This document shows positions 27,630 to 35,193 of a stretch of DNA of 35,804 nucleotides, in pieces. Within the stretch, counting starts at the first letter, position 1, and every line of letters begins with the position of its first letter. This stretch comes from Spirochaetia bacterium (GTDB lineage Bacteria > Spirochaetota > Spirochaetia > PWKH01). The notes under the pieces were generated by a model that worked only from the letters and a program-made list of their open reading frames with translations, was not told the DNA's origin and made no database searches. Where the stretch lies: assembly GCA_021736505.1 (NCBI GenBank), contig JAIPFU010000005.1, positions 1 through 35,804 on the forward strand. Direction: 5' to 3'. The position numbers and the translations under genes are program-made.

Positions 27630-27710
27630 ATATTTAAATTCAACCATGTAAAAAATAAATCGTCAAGCTTGATTTGATGAATTTCTAACTAATTAATTTT
27701 GAGTTTCTAT

Positions 27711-28970
27711 TTATTTCATAATGAGGAAATTGGGATTCTCAGAAAAAATTTCTATACAGATATCGACTATTTCCGGTAAAAACTTTATACCGCGATCGTT
27801 CTTTATGGTTTCCATTGTTTTTTCAAGACCAAGTGACTTTCTATAGGGGCGATCATTTGTCATGGCTTCTACTGTATCTGCAACAGAAATAATTTGAGAT
27901 TCTGGAAGAATTTTTTCTCCAATTAAACCAAGAGGGTAGCCAGAACCATCAATCCGTTCATGATGCTGGAGAATATAAACATCTATTGGAAATTGGGAAG
28001 ATACTGTATGAAGGATATCATACCCTATTCGTGGATGTCTTCTAATGAGATTCCACTCATGGGGAAACAATTGTCCTTTTTTATTCAGAATTTCGGTGGG
28101 AACAGCTATTTTCCCAATGTCATGCAGCATTGCAGCATACCAAATTGCTTCCTGCTTCTCCTCTGACATTCCCATTCTACTGGAAATTTCCTTGGAGAGT
28201 TTTGCAACTTTAACTTGATGACCAGAAGTGTATCTATCTACTTTTTCTGTTGCTTTAGCTAGAGCTAATATTGTCTGATCAAGCATATGCTTTAAATTGT
28301 AGACAGAAGAACTAGTTAAGTTTTCAATATTGTATAGCCAAGTTTCAAGTTCCTGTTTAGAAGTCATATCTTTATACAGTTTAGGGTTAATGTAATAAGG
28401 GTTTTTGTGCGTTTCTCCCTTCCAAACCACGAAAGGATGGGTTTTAATTATCTCAAGAGATAATGCAGATGGTAATTTTTCAATATTATACTGGCAGACT
28501 GCGGCAATAGGAAAAAAAGGGAAAATTTCGTTGTTTAAAAGGTTTTCATATTCAACTAATTCAGCTGACACATTTTCATGCTGGTAAACCCAGTCAGTTC
28601 CTCCAGTAATTGCAAGGAATGAATATTGGCTTTTTTCAACCTCTTTTATCATCTCTTTAAGCCGTTCAATCATAATTGAGGCTGTGAATTTACCATCTTT
28701 AATATATGTTTTATCTGCATCAAAAATTCTTAACTGGTTTGAATGCACCAAAGAATCAAAATCTATACCTGCTTGTAAAAAAACTTGTTTGAGTTCTTCT
28801 GTTGAGTGACCTGATTTAATATAAACACAAAGAGCATTTTGTTCAATTTTTGTTGTCAGGAAATTTAATATTACATCAGCCCATTCTTGCTTGCTGCGAT
28901 AAAGAAGAGCAAGGTGGTCTCCACCTTTCAATTCTTCAACTGATATATTTTCATTTAAATTATACTGCAA
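27711..28970 (-). CDS. MEDS sensor domain fused to HD-GYP domain
   Basis: Residues about 15-190 match the MEDS (DcmR sensory) domain, a RecA-like fold: GDHLALLYRSKQEW, LRIFDADKTYIKDGKF, ITGGTDWVYQ, LVEYENLLN, AVCQYNI and THPFVVW. Residues about 235-415 form an HD-GYP domain: LHDIGKIAVP (metal-binding HD), a downstream HH in LQHHERIDGSGYPLGL (GYP motif) and VADTVEAMTNDRPYR. HD-GYP proteins usually hydrolyse cyclic di-GMP, and the residues needed for metal binding seem intact. I favour TTG 28970, five bases after AGGAG, over TTG 28985, where that site would be inside the gene. glgA follows after about 80 bases in the same direction, so co-transcription is plausible. Confidence 0.85.
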   Translation of the reverse strand: MQYNLNENISVEELKGGDHLALLYRSKQEWADVILNFLTTKIEQNALCVYIKSGHSTEELKQVFLQAGIDFDSLVHSNQLRIFDADKTYIKDGKFTASIMIERLKEMIKEVEKSQYSFLAITGGTDWVYQHENVSAELVEYENLLNNEIFPFFPIAAVCQYNIEKLPSALSLEIIKTHPFVVWKGETHKNPYYINPKLYKDMTSKQELETWLYNIENLTSSSVYNLKHMLDQTILALAKATEKVDRYTSGHQVKVAKLSKEISSRMGMSEEKQEAIWYAAMLHDIGKIAVPTEILNKKGQLFPHEWNLIRRHPRIGYDILHTVSSQFPIDVYILQHHERIDGSGYPLGLIGEKILPESQIISVADTVEAMTNDRPYRKSLGLEKTMETIKNDRGIKFLPEIVDICIEIFSENPNFLIMK

Positions 28971-29026
28971 AATAACTCCTGTCAAAAAAAAGAATTTATA
29001 CTAAAGCTCTTTTATATGGTATATGT

Positions 29027-29056
29027 AAAAAAGGAATAGGTGAATACCTATTCCTT
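29027..29056 (-). terminator. Rho-independent terminator after trxB
   Basis: On the - strand an 11-base perfect stem (AAGGAATAGGT arms, 29046-29056 with 29031-29041) with a 4-base loop runs straight into a six-T tract (29032-29027). It separates trxB from the MEDS-HD-GYP gene. Two further small hairpins lie between it and the trxB stop. Confidence 0.88.
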
Positions 29057-29110
29057 GAATATTTCTAAATACTGAGGAGCTTAACCATCCTCATAGGGGA
29101 AACCGCCCCC

Positions 29111-30049
29111 TTAATTATAAGCTTGCCCTTTTATTTCATCAATATATTGGGAAGCACAATGGCTGGCAATAGCTCCTTCTCCTGCTGCTACAACTAATTG
29201 TCGAAAAGGAGTCGCTCTAACATCGCCTGCCGCATATATCCCGGCAACAGAAGTTTTCATACATTGGTCTGTTTCTATATATCCTGCTTCGTCTAATGTT
29301 ACTCCCTGGGGGACAGAATCTGTCTGCGGTATTGATCCAACAAAAATAAATACAGCATCAAACTCTTCTTCATATGTTTTATTGTTTTTATTATCGAACA
29401 GAACTGCTGAACCGACTTTAAGATCACCCTTAATCTCCTGTAGTTCATGATTAAATCGTACTTCAATGTTTTCATTGGCTAGAACCCGGTCTCCTAAAGA
29501 CTTTTGGGCACGAAATCGATCTCTTCGATGGATTTGTACAATTTTGTCTGATAACTTTGAAAGATAAGAAGCTTCATCGCAAGCGGCATCTCCTCCGCCG
29601 ACAACCAGCATTTTTTTGCCTTTAAAAAACGGGCCGTCACAAGTTGCACAATAAGAGACCCCTTTACCAGAGAATTCTTCTTCACCGGTGCAATTCAATT
29701 TTCTATGATGAGCCCCGGTGGAATAAATAACTGTATACGAAGTAACTTGACCTTCAGTAGTGTCGATAATGAAATAATTCTTCTCTTTCCTTACAGATTT
29801 TACTGTTGCACTCATTAACTCAGCTCCAAATTTATTTGCCTGATCCATGAAACGCTGAGTTAGTTCAAAACCTGAAAGGGGAGTCGGAAATCCTGGGTAA
29901 TTCTCAAGATCATCTATAACTAGGGCTTGTCCGCCTGGTGACATTTCTTCTATTAATGTAGTGCGCATGTTTGCTCTAGCACCGTATTGAGCTGCCGATA
30001 GTCCAGCTGCTCCTCCTCCAATGATCACAATGTCCTTTTGTACTTCCAT
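29111..30049 (-). CDS. trxB: Thioredoxin-disulfide reductase TrxB
   Basis: Low-molecular-weight FAD/NADPH thioredoxin reductase, 312 residues. It shows the FAD loop GGGAAGLSAAQYGARA, the redox-active CATC within SYCATCDGPFFKGK, the NADPH loop GGGDAACDEASYLSK with the HRRDRFRAQ phosphate-binding arginines, and the C-terminal GIYAAGDVRATPFRQLVVAAGEGAIAS. Start ATG 30049 has a strong GGAGG. It appears to be a single-gene unit with its own terminator; no trxA is beside it. Confidence 0.95.
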   Translation of the reverse strand: MEVQKDIVIIGGGAAGLSAAQYGARANMRTTLIEEMSPGGQALVIDDLENYPGFPTPLSGFELTQRFMDQANKFGAELMSATVKSVRKEKNYFIIDTTEGQVTSYTVIYSTGAHHRKLNCTGEEEFSGKGVSYCATCDGPFFKGKKMLVVGGGDAACDEASYLSKLSDKIVQIHRRDRFRAQKSLGDRVLANENIEVRFNHELQEIKGDLKVGSAVLFDNKNNKTYEEEFDAVFIFVGSIPQTDSVPQGVTLDEAGYIETDQCMKTSVAGIYAAGDVRATPFRQLVVAAGEGAIASHCASQYIDEIKGQAYN

Positions 30050-30188
30050 GTTTAAGTACCTCCATATAGTATATTTTTACAAAATGTACTGTTTAATGAT
30101 GTCCAATCAGAATTAAGCTCAATTATTACATAAGTTTAATTTAATTTCATGGGTTTTTTCCTAAAAAAGCTTTATTTGAAGTTTTTTA

Positions 30189-30911
30189 TCAGTCCTTTTC
30201 ATTTGTATTAAGTTCTTTTGCATTAAGTGTTTGTAACATTTTCTCTTCCGCTTCACTTCTGCGAATATAAAGAGGTCCAGAATCCTCATGTTCTCCACCG
30301 AATTGATTATATAGATCAATACCTGAATGTATTAATGATGAAGTATTAATATATGAATCTGTCATCACATATTTTTTTTCATCCCAGAATGTTTTCCCTT
30401 TCTCATCTATAATAAAATCGGACAACATCCCTGCATCTGGGCCGCAGATTAGACAGGAATTAAAGTCCTTAATCATATTAAACAAATTTACTAAGGAAAT
30501 GTCTAAAAATCCAGTAATATTTTCACTGTTTTTATATACCGCTGAATAGACTCTTTTTTTTCTAGCATCCATCACAGGAATTACTGTTTCCGGATACCAA
30601 GAAAAGTCTGAAAACAGAGTGTCCAATACTGGTACAGTTACCAAAGGAATTGATGCTCCCAGAGAAAGACCTTTTGCTGTCGATAAAGCTATTCTTAAAC
30701 CGGTAAAAGAACCGGGTCCTCGACTGCAGACAATGAGATCAATGTCCCTTAATACTAAAGCTGATTGATGTAAAAGGAAATCTAAGATTTTCAGTAAATG
30801 TTCACTATGTGTGAGTCCCGTATTAGATGAGAAGCTGGTCAATTTCCCTTCTTTCATGACTGCTGCATGAATAAAAATAGTTGAAGTATCAAAAGCTAAA
30901 ATATTCTTCAT
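30189..30911 (-). CDS. tsaB: tRNA threonylcarbamoyladenosine protein TsaB
   Basis: Actin/Hsp70-fold partner of TsaD in making t6A37 of ANN-decoding tRNAs. At 240 residues it has the N-terminal ILAFDTST, the TGLTHSEHLLK stretch and the signature CSRGPGSFTGLRIALSTAKGLSLG, without the metal-binding histidines of TsaD, which identifies TsaB. It lies 78 bases after tsaE on the same strand, so the two t6A genes are a likely unit. No terminator with a good T tract is seen after it. Confidence 0.92.
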   Translation of the reverse strand: MKNILAFDTSTIFIHAAVMKEGKLTSFSSNTGLTHSEHLLKILDFLLHQSALVLRDIDLIVCSRGPGSFTGLRIALSTAKGLSLGASIPLVTVPVLDTLFSDFSWYPETVIPVMDARKKRVYSAVYKNSENITGFLDISLVNLFNMIKDFNSCLICGPDAGMLSDFIIDEKGKTFWDEKKYVMTDSYINTSSLIHSGIDLYNQFGGEHEDSGPLYIRRSEAEEKMLQTLNAKELNTNEKD

Positions 30912-30989
30912 CTTTATTGCCTTTCACAGTTTCCTGCTGAAAACTTTCCAAAAAATGCTCTATTCAGTCTGATCATGAAAGTTTTCCTT

Positions 30990-31415
30990 TCAGGGGAATG
31001 TTATTGTGATTTTTCGGTATTGATTTTCAAGTATTTCAAAATATATAAAAATCGTAGAGGGGGGGAGCAGCTCAGTTATAAGCTCACTCCATTCAATGAT
31101 AGTAATCCCGTTGTCATAGAAGTATTCTTCAACTCCAAGTAATTCAAATTCTTCAAGGGATTCTATTCTATATAAATCAAGATGAAACAAGGTAAGATCC
31201 CCAGTATATTCCTGAAAAATTGTATAAGAAGGGCTGGTTACTGCTTCTTGGATAGTAAAATACTGAGCAATCCCTTTTGTAAAAGTTGTTTTTCCAGTAC
31301 CAAGACTTCCCCGAAGAGAAATAATTGAACCTTCTGTAAGGAGAGCCCCTGTTTCTAAACCAATTCGAAGCGTATCTTCTGGTGAACGGCTTATATATTC
31401 TTTTACTGCTGCCAT
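30990..31415 (-). CDS. tsaE: tRNA threonylcarbamoyladenosine ATPase TsaE
   Basis: P-loop ATPase of the TsaBDE complex, 141 residues. It has Walker A SLGTGKTTF, the switch-like TSPSYTIFQEY, HLDLYRIESLEEFELLG and a Walker B-type ITIIEWSE. It starts 19 bases after the TPR gene stop, with a poor ribosome site, which suggests coupled expression. tsaB follows. Confidence 0.93.
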   Translation of the reverse strand: MAAVKEYISRSPEDTLRIGLETGALLTEGSIISLRGSLGTGKTTFTKGIAQYFTIQEAVTSPSYTIFQEYTGDLTLFHLDLYRIESLEEFELLGVEEYFYDNGITIIEWSELITELLPPSTIFIYFEILENQYRKITITFP

Positions 31416-31434
31416 GATTTTTAGCTGTTTATAA

Positions 31435-32622
31435 TTATTTCTCAGAAAACTGTGCTAATTTTTCAAGATAATGATTCACTAATGGATCATTATCATTAAT
31501 TTCATATGCTGCTCTGAAATAGCGGTATGCTTCCTGGTCTTTTCCGACTTTTAATGCTAATATACCAAAATTTGAAATAATTTTAATATTTTCCGGTTCA
31601 ATATGAAGAGCTTTTTTTAATGAAATTTTTGCTTCTTCAAACTTTTCCTGTTCCATTTGGCAAATTGCCAATTCATTAAAAACATCTGCCTGGTCAGTTT
31701 CGTAATCAAGGCAGGAAAGGAATGCCTGTTCCCCCTCACTGAACCTTTCAAGTCTCCGCAAAGCCCAACCTTTTAGAAACCAGGCATTCCAAATGGTTGG
31801 ATGACGTTCTAAATATGAAGCAATCAAATCCAGAGCTTTATCTTCATTCCCAAGTTTAATCATATCATAAGCTTCAGCAAAGATGTCATCATCCGTTGTC
31901 TGCTGATTCAGACGCTGAACAATAGTCTGAACTGAATCTGAACGTTCATCTTCAGGAGAAAGGCCAAGAAACAGTTCAAAATGTTCTTTAGCTTTGGATA
32001 TGTTATTATGTTTAAGATAAAATGAGGCTGCAAAATAATGGGCATCCGGCGAATCAGGATGTTTTTCTATTACTTCCTGGTATATTTGTACGGCTTTTTT
32101 TATGAGGAGTTCATATTCTTTATTATTACGGGTATTCTTATCCTTGTCATCATACTTTTTTAACTGATCTTCATAGACAAAAGCAAGATTCAAAAAAGTT
32201 GTTTCTTCTTCAGGGGCAAGTGTCTTCAGAGCAGAGAAAATCTCTTCAGCTAAAGCATATTCCTTAGATTCTGCTTTTATTATTCCAGTTTTAGTCATTT
32301 CCACTACTAAATTAGGTTGTACTGCGTTGATAAAATTTCTGAAATATTTAATATGACGATGCCCTGGATCATAAGCCAAAATTTTCAGCATTCCAGAGAC
32401 GATCATTTCCCAAGAGAGCTCCTCTAAATCTATACTACTTCTACCGGGAGGTATTTCTACAGGAATAGGAACAGAACTGTCAATAGAAAAATTCCCGATA
32501 GTCTTTTCGAGTTGTTTTGGAATCTGAATATATATTATTGCTGAAAGGGGATCTTGCATCATAAATTTCACCAGTACTCTTTTTTTTCGTGAATCATGAC
32601 AAACTGTAAAATTAAGCATCAT
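31435..32622 (-). CDS. TPR-repeat protein
   Basis: A 395-residue protein without a signal peptide. The first 100 residues are beta-rich and unrecognised (PLSAIIYIQIPKQ, PVEIPPGRSSIDLEELSWE). From about 110 to the end it is mostly tetratricopeptide-like helices: a clear set at about 185-225 (YQEVIEKHPDSPDAHYFAASFYLKHNN) and three or four more at 250-385, with the usual W/L/G/Y/A/F/P spacing and ALHIEPEN-type turns. It is probably a scaffold for protein contacts. It precedes tsaE-tsaB on the same strand, and a link to tRNA modification is only positional. The 6S RNA gene lies directly upstream. Confidence 0.85.
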   Translation of the reverse strand: MMLNFTVCHDSRKKRVLVKFMMQDPLSAIIYIQIPKQLEKTIGNFSIDSSVPIPVEIPPGRSSIDLEELSWEMIVSGMLKILAYDPGHRHIKYFRNFINAVQPNLVVEMTKTGIIKAESKEYALAEEIFSALKTLAPEEETTFLNLAFVYEDQLKKYDDKDKNTRNNKEYELLIKKAVQIYQEVIEKHPDSPDAHYFAASFYLKHNNISKAKEHFELFLGLSPEDERSDSVQTIVQRLNQQTTDDDIFAEAYDMIKLGNEDKALDLIASYLERHPTIWNAWFLKGWALRRLERFSEGEQAFLSCLDYETDQADVFNELAICQMEQEKFEEAKISLKKALHIEPENIKIISNFGILALKVGKDQEAYRYFRAAYEINDNDPLVNHYLEKLAQFSEK

Positions 32623-32658
32623 GATATAACACGGTTTTAGACATTAAAGTTTTTACAT

Positions 32659-32914
32659 AAAAAAACCCGCGATGCCGATCAAGAATAAATCTCTTGAACT
32701 CCATAAGTTCAAGTGGGTTTCTTATTCCCGACATCCTGTTCCAGAAAGACTGGAGCAATTCAACCGGAAAAAACAGAATCCCGATTAGATAGTTTGACCC
32801 AAGAGATTTGTATCTATCCCGTACACCGCAGGCAAAAATTACGTTCTGATATCATGTGGCGGAAATCTCCGAACCGAGTCTGCTTCACTATTCTTGAAGA
32901 ACATTGAAAGCTTA
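32659..32914 (-). ncRNA. ssrS: 6S RNA (RNA polymerase regulator), ends approximate
   Basis: 6S RNA mimics an open promoter and sequesters the housekeeping sigma-RNA polymerase. On the - strand the 5' arm has ATGTTC then TCAAGAATA (32904-32889). The 3' arm has TATTCTTGA then CGGCATC (32679-32687 and 32671-32677). These give a closing stem of 9 bp plus ATGTT/GGCAT, like the E. coli AUGUUC/GGCAUC arms. A 7-bp hairpin CTTGAAC/GTTCAAG (32713-32693) lies 15 bases before CGGCATC, the same spacing I recall for E. coli. A bubble stretch GGAGATTTCCGCCACA resembles the E. coli 5' bubble, and TTCC/GGAA with ACAT/ATGT starts the apical stem. The RNA ends in GCGGG plus seven T. At about 250 bases it is longer than usual (about 185), with the excess in the apical part. 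Confidence 0.78.
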
Positions 32915-32946
32915 TTACGTAAATTTAAGTAAATTCTACGTAATAA
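32912..32946. promoter_or_regulatory. Large inverted repeat at the 6S RNA start
   Basis: TTATTACGTA (32912-32921) and TACGTAATAA (32937-32946) are perfect inverted arms. Inside them AATTT and AAATT extend the stem, with one bulged C at 32936 and an AAGT loop. It overlaps or abuts the expected 6S promoter, so it may be an operator. A 3' hairpin of the upstream coiled-coil gene is the alternative; there is no T tract. The remaining bases to 33065 hold no gene. Confidence 0.6.
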
Positions 32947-33065
32947 AATAATGCATTAATAATTCACATGCAGACAATCAAAAATCCTGTTTCCCTCTCT
33001 TTAGTTTTACAATAAAAAGAAGGATTAGAAAAGGGGAGTCTGCAAAAATTGCGTATGATTAAAAT

Positions 33066-33509
33066 TCAATACAGCGGTTCATCTTCAGCATCGACATTTT
33101 GCGGAGAGCTATTGTTTCGAGAATCATGATTTGTACCATTATTTGTACCATTAATCGTTTCGGCATTCCGCTGTCCCGCTTGACTGCTTTTCTGAGAAGT
33201 TTTCTGTCCCTCAAAATTATTTTTTACTGAATTTTCTTCTGAATTATTCTCAGCGTTTTCTTCATCCGGATTATTAACTGCCAGTCCTTCCAAAAAGTCC
33301 AGTTGATGAAGAGCACTAGTAACTCCCTCTTCTATAAGACGATTATTCTTACTATAATCATTATAAAAGGTTTCAAGCTCTTCATTATGCATTTTAAGAG
33401 ATTCTATCTCATCTTTCAGAGAAGCATTTTCAGTTTTAAGTTTTTCAATTAAAACTACTGCTCTTTTGATTCTCTCTTCCATCAACTGAACTTTTTCTAA
33501 TGTACTCAT
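33066..33509 (-). CDS. Coiled-coil protein, ZapB-like
   Basis: A 147-residue protein. Residues 1-60 form a strong heptad coiled coil (VQLMEERIKRAVVLIEKLKTENASLKDEIESL), much like ZapB or short Zap-type division factors. The second half is low-complexity Asn/Ser/Glu-rich and probably disordered (NGTNNGTN). It follows rplT with three bases between, so it is the last protein gene of the infC-rpmI-rplT unit. The 6S RNA gene comes next; in E. coli ssrS is beside the division gene zapA, an interesting parallel. The function is inferred from the coiled coil and context only. Confidence 0.7.
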   Translation of the reverse strand: MSTLEKVQLMEERIKRAVVLIEKLKTENASLKDEIESLKMHNEELETFYNDYSKNNRLIEEGVTSALHQLDFLEGLAVNNPDEENAENNSEENSVKNNFEGQKTSQKSSQAGQRNAETINGTNNGTNHDSRNNSSPQNVDAEDEPLY

Positions 33510-33512
33510 AGT

Positions 33513-33872
33513 TTATGCCTCTAATGCTTTTTTTGCCTGATCTACTAGTGCAGAAAAAGCTTTTTTATCCTCTATAGCTAAATTAGAAAGTACTTTTCTG
33601 TTAATATCAATTTGAGATTTTTTCAGGCCGTGCATAAACTGTGAATAATTCAATCCTTCGTTTCTTACAGCTGCTGAAATACGAGCTACCCAAAGACGTC
33701 GAAAATCTCTTTTCTTTCTTCTTCTATCTCTATATGCATATTGTCCTGCCTTGGTAACTGCATCTTTTGCAGTTCGGTAATTTGTGCTTCTTCTCCCAAA
33801 ATACCCCTTTGCACTTTTGACAATTTTTTTTCTTTTATTTTTATGTAAAGTTCCATTTACTGCTCTTGGCAT
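33513..33872 (-). CDS. rplT: Large ribosomal subunit protein bL20
   Basis: 119-residue bL20, normal length, with the basic N-terminal extension (KNKRKKIVKSAKGYFGRRSTNYRTAKDAV) that threads into 23S rRNA and the globular domain with RDRRRKKRDFRRLWVARISAA and NYSQFMHGLKK. Essential early in 50S assembly and often an autoregulator of its operon. AGAGGAG precedes the ATG. It is 155 bases downstream of rpmI, a larger gap than usual, containing a strong hairpin. Confidence 0.97.
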   Translation of the reverse strand: MPRAVNGTLHKNKRKKIVKSAKGYFGRRSTNYRTAKDAVTKAGQYAYRDRRRKKRDFRRLWVARISAAVRNEGLNYSQFMHGLKKSQIDINRKVLSNLAIEDKKAFSALVDQAKKALEA

Positions 33873-33979
33873 TGTTTTCTCCTCTAAAAAAGTTATATAT
33901 CTTCATTCGACTGACACATTGAAATGCATTCCAGAAAAAATTCACTTATACAATTCATTTATACAATTACATTGAACAC

Positions 33980-34012
33980 GTAAACAACTAAATGAAAAAG
34001 TTTGTTGTTTAC
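33980..34012. promoter_or_regulatory. Hairpin in the rpmI-rplT gap
   Basis: A 9-base perfect inverted repeat (33980-33988, GTAAACAAC, and 34004-34012) with a 15-base loop sits 15 bases after the rpmI stop, with no T tract. It may attenuate, protect or process the mRNA. Further along, the decamer TTATACAATT occurs twice (around 33947-33968). Confidence 0.45.
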
Positions 34013-34027
34013 CTGAATACTAAACTG

Positions 34028-34228
34028 CTAGAATTTGTAAGGAAGCAGAATTTTTGCTTTTTTTGTTTCAGGCTTGCTCAAAACGTCATCATGTCGTAAG
34101 CGCATTTTACGTTTTGAATTTTTTTTGGTGAGAATGTGTCGAAGCCCCTGCTTTTTATATTTAACTTTTCCAGTTCCAGTAACTTTGTACCGTTTCGCAG
34201 CAGACTTTCTTGTTTTCATTTTAGGCAT
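34028..34228 (-). CDS. rpmI: Large ribosomal subunit protein bL35
   Basis: 66-residue bL35, very basic: [20 protein letters not shown] at the N terminus and a [18 protein letters not shown] core. GGAGG lies eight to ten bases before the ATG. It stands between infC and rplT, the standard order for this operon. Confidence 0.97.
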   Translation of the reverse strand: MPKMKTRKSAAKRYKVTGTGKVKYKKQGLRHILTKKNSKRKMRLRHDDVLSKPETKKAKILLPYKF

Positions 34229-34387
34229 AATATATCCTCCAGCGGCGCTCTAAAGGAACAAGAATGTAACCCTTTGAGCAACCAAAAGTATTTAAGCACC
34301 TGTATAGGTGGTTTTGTGTATATGTTTAAAAAATTTTTGTTTACAGCAATTCAGAGACCTGATTATGATGAAATTTCAGATGTAAAA

Positions 34388-34924
34388 TCAGCTCTTTTTA
34401 GAACGCTTCTGATGGCTCAAAATCATGGACATAAATCGACCTTCCATTTGAGGTCTTCTGTCTAAAGAATAGCCAACTTCCTGTTCATCGAGCTTATCTA
34501 AAACTTTCATCAGAACATCTCTTCCCAGTTCAGTATGGGCCATTTCGCGCCCCCTGAAACGTATAGTAACCTTAACTTTGTTACCAGCATCCAGAAATTC
34601 TCCTACATGCTTTGTTTTAAACTCCAAGTCATGGCTCTCAATTTTAGGCTGCATCCTGATCTCTTTCAATTTAATTTGAGTCTGGTTCTTCTTTGCTTCT
34701 TTTATTTTTTTCTTTTGCTCGTAAATAAATTTTCCATGATCCAGGATTTTACAGACTGGAGGGTTAGCGTTCGGAGCTACCTCAACTAAATCCATTCCAG
34801 CTTCTCTGGAAAGCTCTTTAGCTTTCTGTAAACCTACTATTCCTCTCTGTTCTCCATTATGATCAATAAGCCGTACTTCTCGAGAACGAATTTGATCATT
34901 AATTCTTAAATTCTTAGTGGCCAA
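34388..34924 (-). CDS. infC: Translation initiation factor IF-3
   Basis: 178 residues with the IF-3 N domain (LRINDQIRSREVRLIDHNGEQ, DLVEVAPNANPPVCKILDHGKF), a lysine-rich linker (YEQKKKIKEAKKNQTQIK) and the C domain (KEIRMQPKIESHDLEFK, VTIRFRGREMAH). The open frame runs further upstream, but that part has no family match. I place the start at TTG 34924, four bases after AGGAGG, giving the N terminus MATKNLRIND. Non-ATG starts are normal for infC, since IF-3 discriminates against them to control its own level. The 158-base gap to rpmI contains a small CACCT hairpin. Confidence 0.93.
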   Translation of the reverse strand: MATKNLRINDQIRSREVRLIDHNGEQRGIVGLQKAKELSREAGMDLVEVAPNANPPVCKILDHGKFIYEQKKKIKEAKKNQTQIKLKEIRMQPKIESHDLEFKTKHVGEFLDAGNKVKVTIRFRGREMAHTELGRDVLMKVLDKLDEQEVGYSLDRRPQMEGRFMSMILSHQKRSKKS

Positions 34925-35032
34925 TCTCCCTCCTTTGGAAAATATTCCTAACTGTTTAGGTCTTCGAAAAATATAACATGTTGCTCCATGAGAGTCAAAG
35001 GGCAAAACCAATAAACAGTATACTTTAAAATG

Positions 35033-35061
35033 TATATAATAGTATTGAATTATAATGTCAA
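35033..35061 (-). promoter_or_regulatory. Predicted infC operon promoter
   Basis: On the - strand a perfect -35 TTGACA (35061-35056) is 17 bases from TATATA (35038-35033). The transcript would begin near 35026 and carry a leader of about 100 bases to the infC TTG. A small CCTAA/TTAGG hairpin lies close to the ribosome site. Confidence 0.65.
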
Positions 35062-35113
35062 TAATATTCTTTGGTATATCTTTCCAGTAATACCAATTTC
35101 TTTCCAGTAATAC

Positions 35114-35151
35114 AAAAAAAAGGGCACTCGACAAATAATTCAAGTGCCCTT
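35114..35151 (-). terminator. Rho-independent terminator after the aldolase gene
   Basis: On the - strand AAGGGCACTTGA (from 35151 down) pairs with TCGAGTGCCCTT (ending near 35120), with one G-T pair and an 8-base loop, directly followed by a run of eight T (35121-35114). It separates the aldolase gene from the infC promoter. Confidence 0.92.
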
Positions 35152-35193
35152 GCTGTTTCTTTTAAACAGTTTATTATAAAAAATGAGTTTCTC

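Noticed and set aside
28962..28985. TTGACA and TATAAT on the - strand at the start of the MEDS-HD-GYP gene
   Set aside because: The spacer is only 15 bases, and the -10 box would lie inside the coding part whichever TTG start is used. No later in-frame start gives a complete MEDS domain.
32841..32870. Alternative 6S 5' arm (CCGC...ATG...ATCA...GAA on the - strand) pairing with the 3' end
   Set aside because: It can pair with the 3' arm, but the ATGTTC/TCAAGAATA arm further upstream pairs better and matches the E. coli 5' region in sequence and spacing.
34136..34465. Open frame on the + strand across rpmI and the infC-rpmI gap
   Set aside because: Lies over rpmI and the infC 3' end in antisense, with no ribosome site or protein-like features.
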